The notes beneath the pieces were generated by a model, which ran no database searches, was not told the DNA's origin, and saw only the letters and a program-made list of their open reading frames with translations. Of a stretch of DNA of 64,000 nucleotides, positions 57,066-64,000 are shown one piece after another. Numbering within the stretch: position 1 is the stretch's first letter; each line of letters begins with the position of its first letter. The translations under genes were made by a program, and so were the position numbers. The stretch is from Caprimulgus europaeus (Eukaryota > Chordata > Aves > Caprimulgiformes > Caprimulgidae): positions 42,204,037 through 42,268,036 of the forward strand of contig OU015525.1 in NCBI GenBank assembly GCA_907165065.1, written 5' to 3'.

Positions 57066-60000
57066 GGTTTTAGTAAATTGAAAAGGAGGAAGACAGGTGC
57101 ATGGTGGTTGAATACATGTCAGAGAAACAGGCTGTAACAACCCTGAAACATGTTTTATCACCTCAGAGTGCATGCATTTCATTTACAACTTGAATGAAGA
57201 AGCAACTCAGCACATAGTTATACTCTGCAGGCAGCACCTAATGGATATGTCTGTCTCAGGTCAGTGGCACCTGTCAATCACAATTTTTCTCACCAACTGA
57301 ACAGATGGTCTACTGGTAATCCTTCCAGCCCCAATGAAAACACCACACGAGCAGCAGCTATGTCTGCGGATAAAGCCGAGCTAAATATAAAGACTAAGAC
57401 TCCAGGTAGATTATTAATAGATTATTTATCTTAGATTTATAGAGGGCTGCCAGGCTTTTGCCTTCTGTTTGTCAACATTCACTTGCTATTTATTTTTTTG
57501 TGCTTTTCAAAATACAGGTAGGAGAAACAGACTAAAATTAGGAGGAATATTAAATTATTGTGAACTTTTCATTGAAATAATTATTTAAACATCTTTTATA
57601 GTTCTGGACATTAGCAATGTTGTTGTAACGAGAGCTAAGCAAATAATAGTGTTCCTTGTGTGGTAAAGCATTCCAGAACCTTTTAAAAAAATCTTATCCT
57701 TTCTGCCAAAAGTTTTGACAATTTCCCACAATAGATATAAGGTAGGGATAACACCATCTGCCCCCACAGCAACTCTTGTGAGAAGAGGTGCCTTGGTCAC
57801 ATCTCTGTCTTTTTTCAGAGATACCGAGTGAATGCTGAGGCGAAAGATAAAGAAGAGTGAGAGAACACTTTTTTCCCAGCAGTTGGCTTGACGAGCTGAA
57901 TTGCACTAGAAGTCATCATACAGTAAGAGAGCTGTCACATAAGCTCTGGTAATAAGTCTGACTTTGGCAGAGTTACTGCTGAGGCTCAGGTAACCATCTT
58001 CTTTTGTGTCCTCTGGCCAGGCTTACTGTCCGCAGCTCTGGGTAGCTCAGCATTTCCTTTTTCCTCCAAGAAGCTACTGCTCTGACCTTCTCTATTTTTG
58101 TGAGAGAGGATGAAGTCAGAGGATCTATTGTAGGTTGTTTTTTTTTAAATGTTTATTTCATTTTAACCCAGAGGTGGGCTTTATTTCACACAGTACTGAA
58201 GCAGTTTCCCAGACAAGGGTGCTCCTCTACACACTCAGGTGCTGACCCCCTTGTCCAGAAAAGAGTACAAAGAGCAGAGACTGATGGTGAGAGAAGAGAT
58301 GCTGTAGGCTGCAAAGAGGGGCTGGAGACTCTGAGACCCTCCAGCTTTCAATACAGAAGTGCATGTTCATGAGAAAGAGAGAAACACTTATGCCTACTCC
58401 CTAAAATAATGCACTCTACTGTTTTAACCCCAGCTATAAATAGTTTTGCCCTGGCCTTTCTGTTCCTGTTTCTGCACAGCACTTCACTTTCAATTTTCTG
58501 ACAATATAGCATTATTCCATTCTACCGGGGGAAAAAAAATTGAAGATGTGTTTATTTCAATAAAATGTGTATTAGCTTTACCAGATCCTTTCAGGCCAGG
58601 ATCTGATTAATTTAAAAGAAAAAAAAGTCAAGTTCTATGACCTAGAAGCCAGATAATTCTCCATTTGTTGCAGGAAGGAGGATTTACTTGTTTAAAAAGA
58701 TGTTCACAGAATAATAATGTCCCACAATGACACAGAAGCTAAAGTGAAAATAAAGTAAAAGGAGAAAACAAAGACAGATGAAGCAGTAAAAATCCTGTTT
58801 CCAGTGGGCCAGTATTTCTATAATTACTCAGGAAAAATGTCCAGTGAAGCACTCCGTATCTCCTCATATTGAAAAGTCACTTCTGTGTCCATGAAAGGAA
58901 GCCTCCCCCCTGAAAACCCTCTACCCTTAGACAAGAGAGAAAAGAATTTGGTGTCCCCCATTCCCCTGTCCAGGTCCTCCCTGGTGCCTACAAGGCAGAC
59001 ATGAAATCTACTGGAAGAGATGGATCAAATGGGAAACACATGAGATTAAATTCAGAAGAAATCAGAACTGTAAAATAAGTCAAGTCCATTCAAAATTTAC
59101 AAATGTCACAGCATTTTCTCTCCTGGATAAGAATCTATTTGCTTATCAATGGGTCATCAGAAATCACTGGGATTTGCTCCAGTATCTTTATACTTTCTTG
59201 CAACATCAAATCATGCTAGATCTTTTTTTCAGATAATTTGGGCACCTAAAGACATATCTAGATGTCTAATGAGATTTTTCAAAAGCCATTGAGCTCTTTT
59301 TTTCCACACGGCTAAAAGCCCCAAGGAGCACCTCAGATGTGAAGTATTTTTAGCAAAGATGCGTCAAAAGGACTAAGAAAGTCAGTGACCGCCTTTTTCT
59401 TATCTGTAGCTGAAATATATATTTAATGTCATAAATAAATAAATAAACATATAAAATACAAAATATTACAGTATTTAAATTATTAGCTCTATTTATTCTG
59501 TAATTTAGAGATAAGACACACAATTTCCACCAGTGAAAAAGAAGAGCAAATCATGTCTTCTGGGAGACACTTAGCAGTCTTCCTCTTCAGGCTTTAAGAC
59601 ATAATATAGGGGATAAAGTGCTGGAAGATGCAAAGATGGACACATTCTGATACATTTCTTCTCAGCTTGCATGAGACACAGATTATTGTAGATTCATTTC
59701 TTTTTCACACTATGGTCTTCTTCCATACTGTGAAGCAGTGCTTTGGGGAAAGGAATATTTCAGAGTTACAACAACATGTTATTTGGTTTTCCCCATTTGT
59801 GTGATCTTGATCTAGTTTCTTCATGTTTCTCTGCCCCAGTTTATCTAGAAAACAAAGACCCTCCTACTTTACATTAGTGTTGGATGGACTTAGCCACTAA
59901 TACTGAAAACAGCTTCAAGTTTCATCCCTTACAAAAGCAGCCAGATTCTCTCTAACATTTCCCTCTTGCAACCCTCAAGCAGATCTGAAAGATCTGAATC

Positions 60001-63000
60001 AGTTATTTCTCCTTTGCTGTTGCCTCTCTCCAGCTATAGAATCTCCTTGCAAAAAATAACAGGTTTAATTTAGGGTCTGCTGACCAAGTGCACCTGGTGC
60101 TTAGTTCTGTGATCAAAGAAATATATTCTACTTAATGTCCTATGCAATGCACCCATGGGGGCTTCATGCTGAAAGAAGTCCTGCTAAGAAGCTCATGCCT
60201 ATGGCTCGCATGCATCCCTTGTCATGCAGTGTACATGCTGCTCCTTTCCACGTTGCCCTGGGAGGATGGGTTTTAAGCCTTCAAAAAGTAGAAGTTTGAG
60301 CAATCAGAAGATCTGATCTGAATCCCTGATGAATAACCTTAGGGTAAAATGAGGTACTTGTTTTAGGAATGGTAGCTCTTAAAGTTGAGGTTAGTGTTTA
60401 TTCAGTGTGTAGGTACCACTTTGAAAATGTCCTCCTTTGCAAATTTTGTCATTCTTGGTTTTTTATTTGTCAAAAATATTTTGTGAATTAGGGAAGTGTA
60501 TTCACTTTTCCTGACCTTTTAAGTATGTTTTGCTTGGATAATGCTTCTATACATGTTAAAAACTTGTACAGACATGCAGGAGACAGTCAGGTGACGTACA
60601 GAATGCTGAAAGGTTAAATGGCAGGTGTGCAAAACAATTCTGTAGTTTGAAGAATATACGACAGACAATGATACATTGTTCTTATTACAGGACAGAAAAG
60701 AGAACAGAAAAATATTCTCATGATTCAGCTGTCCGTAGTCTTATTGTGAGGATGACTCATCTGCATTCATTTTTCTCGTATTAAACTACTGAACACTTTT
60801 ATTCTTCATGATCCAGGCAATTGATGACTTAAATTCCTGCAGGCTGATATGCTTTTAATTTTTCCCTCTGTTTCACACATCAATAAAGTAATCTAAATAC
60901 AGCAACTTCAAGTGAAGCTGCATTGCCAGAAATTAACGTACAAGCACTGACATGACCAAAATTAGCTAAATGAGAATTGTTTTGCAGCACCTGAATCCTA
61001 AAGGATAGACACTTACAAAAAAATTGGAGCATAGCACTTTTCTGATCATAACCCTTAGCAAGATCCAGTTCAGAGAATAAACCAGCATTAACAAGGCACC
61101 CTGATGTGCTCTCTCAAGTTGATGGCATATGCTGGGTTTGTACTGGTTGTGGAGGATCGCCTCTTGTTGTCATAGTGATGACAGGCACATGAGACAGGTT
61201 CCTGTAATGGCTTCCTCAAAGCCTACCCTTGCAATGCAATGAAGTTCCACAACACAGAGGGTGCTTCATAGGACTTACATTGAGTGGGAATTTTCAGGTG
61301 TGCCCAAGCGGTTGGCAGATGGGGGATAAGAGCCCGTGTAAATCTGTAGCATACTCACCATCCTCTGACAAGGTGGTTCACAGTTTAACTGCACGCTTGT
61401 CAAAGGAGTAGCACTATCATCAGCAAAGTTTTTGCTTCCCTATTTACCTTCTTTCTCAAACATTTCTGAGTTCATTGAACACCACAGACTCAAGACAGAT
61501 GCTTTCTGCACTCTGTTGAAGCCCCTTCTGCACTATGAAAGTTGATCATTTCTTCCTACCCTCTGTTGTATACATATCGCTCAAGAATTATGAATCAAGG
61601 CACAGACCTTTCCTTTCAATACAATAGAGTTTATTTTTTTAAGAGCACCTGGAGATGCATCTCCCTGAATGCCTCTTGGAAATAAACCCAATTGGATGGA
61701 GTCTACCTGCACCAACCTTGTCCACATGCACAAAGAAATCCAGTAGAGGTGTGTAGCACAACTGTCCCTTACAGAGGTGTGGTGACTTGTTAATGTTTTC
61801 CATTTATTCCCTTACATGCTGTAGAAAAAAGAAAGTGAATTAGGTATATTATTACACAGGTATATTCAGGAACAATATATTGTTTGCATTCTCTAATATA
61901 GTACATTGTGTTCACTAACTGGATTCCTCTGCTAGAGACTCTATTAATTTTAATGACATAGATGTCATATTTACTGTTGGGTAGTTCCTTAAACACCCCC
62001 TGGAACTGCTGTTAAAAATCAATGTAATGAATTAATTACTATTGCAATTATTTCTCCTCTCTTTCCATTTCTTCTTCTGGTAATTCAGCAGATGCATACT
62101 TTCAGCCATTATGTTTCACTCCAAGGTTACAGAAGTTAAAGGAAAATTTTTACTGTAGTCACTCAACCACCTGTGAAATGAATAATAAAGCCAGAGTCTG
62201 CCATTTATGACAAAGACAACACTTCAAATCACAGATTTTCAAAATTCTTTTCTATAGGAAAATGACCATGTTGTCACGGTGTTTGATTTCTAAGTTACCT
62301 CCAGTAATTATTCCACACATAGTATCAAAATTTCAACTGCAAATAGCAAACTGTCATCTTTTACCCAGACAGAACAGATGGTGCCAGACTCTTGCAGGTG
62401 GCACTACGCGAAAAAAGACTGCTGTGAAAAAAAAAAAAGAACCACTGATGACCTAATACATGCTCCAATAAGAGATCACTTATCAATGCTCTTATCAGTG
62501 CCTATAAATATCTGAAATGTGGGGGCCAAATGGATGGGGCCGGGCTCTTTTCAGTAGTACCCAGTGACAGGACAAGGGGCAATGGGCAAAAACTGGAACA
62601 CCAGAATTTCCACACAAACTTAAGGAAAAACTTCTTTACTGTGAGGGTGTTGGAGCACTGGGACAGGCTGCCCAGAGGGGTTGTGGAGTCTCTATCTCTG
62701 GAGATGTTCAAAACCCACCTGGATGCTTTCCTGTGCAACTTGGTGTAGGGAACCTGCTTTGGTAGGGGGATTGGACTAGATGATCTCCTGAGGTCCCTTC
62801 CAACCCCTGCCATTCTGTGATTTTGTGATCACTTTGGGCATCAAATTGAAACCAGAAATGTATTTTTCTCACATGAACACTGAGTACTATAAAGTACTGA
62901 ACAACCCCGGGAGTAGGGGCTAGAAGTGAGAGGATCACAGTCCTGTGCATTCTTGTGCTTAGGTTCAGCCAGAGTACTTGGATACTGGTGCTTGAGCTAA

Positions 63001-64000
63001 GCCACAAGTGCGCTAAAGGGGTGGAGGAAATTCGCTGTGCAAAGCAGACTACAATCCAGTGTTTTGGACGATTTCCTGGAAATAGGTGATCCCCAGCAGA
63101 AGAAATGGCTTTGCATGCCTAGAAAAGTATTTGGGCCCTTATCCTGCTAGACATAGGGATAGGCACATGATGGGGAACAACACTATTTGTGTCTTAAAAC
63201 TGGTAGCTGGAACTGCACTTTCAGAGGTACTGATCCAGTTTCCATGGGTTTACTAAACTCTGAGAACAGCTGTTGGACTGAGCTTTGAAGGGTGAAGGTG
63301 AAAGAATACCATAACTGGCTTAGGTGAGAGAAGATACTGAGTTATCAGTGTTTTCAGGGCTGGGATGTTTTGGGGTTTGGGCAGAAGTATTATTGTGAAC
63401 AACTGAGGAAGTTTCAAAGAAGGAAAGCCTGAAGTGCCTCCAGGTTAGATAAGGGCTGAATCATAGCTTGTAGGATCACTGTACAAGGCTTTGGTGCCTT
63501 CCTTCTGCAAGTCCTATTTTAAAAGCCTCAGTCCTTATTCAGATTACCTTGTAAGCCCTTTGTGCTTTGATTTCTTTATCAAATGCCAGAAGTCATATGT
63601 ATCCATATTGGTAACGTGATGTGAAATAACTATGGAAAAGATGAACATGTTTATTCCAGGTGCCTGTTGCCAGAACTAAAAACAAGAGCAGTGAGTGAGA
63701 TTTGCCATAAAAAGGCAGAGCAGAAGCAGGAAATGCAGAATGCCATGGGACAGAAGTTGCAAAACACTCATAAAAGAGGAATTGGTTAAAAATAAGAGTC
63801 TCAGCCCTGAAATAAAAATCAGATCACAATAAACTTTCAAAGTAACATTTCTATTAAAGACTGTGTGGAGATTTTGATGCTAGAGATCAGGAGTTATGCG
63901 AGCATTTCTTAGCAATATAAGTAAGCAACCTGCAAGAACACAAACGTGCTAGATTAAACCCCAAAGCCCCATGTGCTGGGTAATCCTCAGAATCACATTA
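57066..64000. other. Upstream flank of RGS20
   Basis: AT-rich noncoding sequence without CpG island or recognisable exon. It includes a CR1 3' end at about 62465-62829 and a TGACTCA at about 60752. In mammals the next gene on this side is ATP6V1H, divergently transcribed. No part of it was recognised here. Confidence 0.7.
62465..62829 (+). mobile_element. CR1 LINE 3' end
   Basis: It contains the C-terminal reverse-transcriptase-ORF remnant in frame: LRKNFFTVRVLEHWDRLPRG, VVESLSLEMFKTHLDAF, then LV and a stop. The CR1 tail TTGGACTAGATGATCTCCTG, GGTCCCTTCCAACCCC and the terminal octamer repeat CATTCTGTGATTTTGTGATC follow. It is 5'-truncated to about 365 bases, as is typical of CR1, with the 3' terminus intact. 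The short frame is still open, suggesting a moderately young insertion. Confidence 0.9.

Noticed and set aside
57066-64000. Possible start of the neighbouring ATP6V1H gene
   Set aside because: Expected from mammalian gene order, but no CpG island or recognisable exon is present in this flank. It probably lies beyond the window.

Overview
The window is vertebrate nuclear DNA from a bird. It is AT-rich and intron-dominated, with small exons bounded by GT-AG splice sites. It carries several 3' ends of CR1 LINEs, the main avian retroposon, and one strongly CpG-rich island. No bacterial-type gene organisation, tRNA, rRNA or CRISPR array was seen. The species cannot be fixed from the sequence alone.

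Two protein-coding genes explain all the convincing coding sequence, and they face each other tail to tail. On the + strand, bases 1-10507 hold the 3' part of TCEA1 (transcription elongation factor TFIIS). Seven coding exons run from the residue matching human Asp78 to the stop, and the 5' exons lie left of the window. One of its introns (5633-6609) has AT-AC ends with textbook minor-spliceosome (U12-type) donor and branch-site sequences. On the - strand, 56773 down to 17250 holds RGS20 (RGSZ1/RET-RGS family), a GTPase-activating protein for inhibitory G-alpha subunits. Its four shared exons (cysteine string, linker, two RGS-domain exons) give a 218-residue core protein. Two sets of alternative 5' exons were recognised by protein similarity, splice signals and matching phase. 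One is a short first exon in the CpG island (36460-36368), giving about 250 residues. The other is a distal first exon (56773-56651) plus a CpG-island exon (38018-37638), giving about 387 residues. From memory, the human isoforms are about 241 and 388 residues.

Layout: 1-10507 TCEA1 exons and introns; 10.5-16.5 kb the 3' UTR zone of TCEA1 and the gap between genes, with a diverged direct repeat near 12.4/12.7 kb; 16.5-24.05 kb RGS20 3' UTR and shared exons; 24.05-35.7 kb RGS20 intron; 35.75-38.7 kb CpG island with two alternative 5' exons; 38.7-56.65 kb long intron with a CR1 piece and a fossil retrovirus-like repeat; 56.65-57.1 kb distal first exon and its presumed promoter; 57.1-64 kb upstream flank with one CR1 3' end.

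The two genes have no known common pathway: one acts on RNA polymerase II in the nucleus, the other on G-protein signalling at membranes. No wholly new biological system was found. The most informative observations are the AT-AC intron, the three-way N-terminal architecture of RGS20, and clusters of AP-1/MAF-type TGACTCA sites in RGS20 introns.
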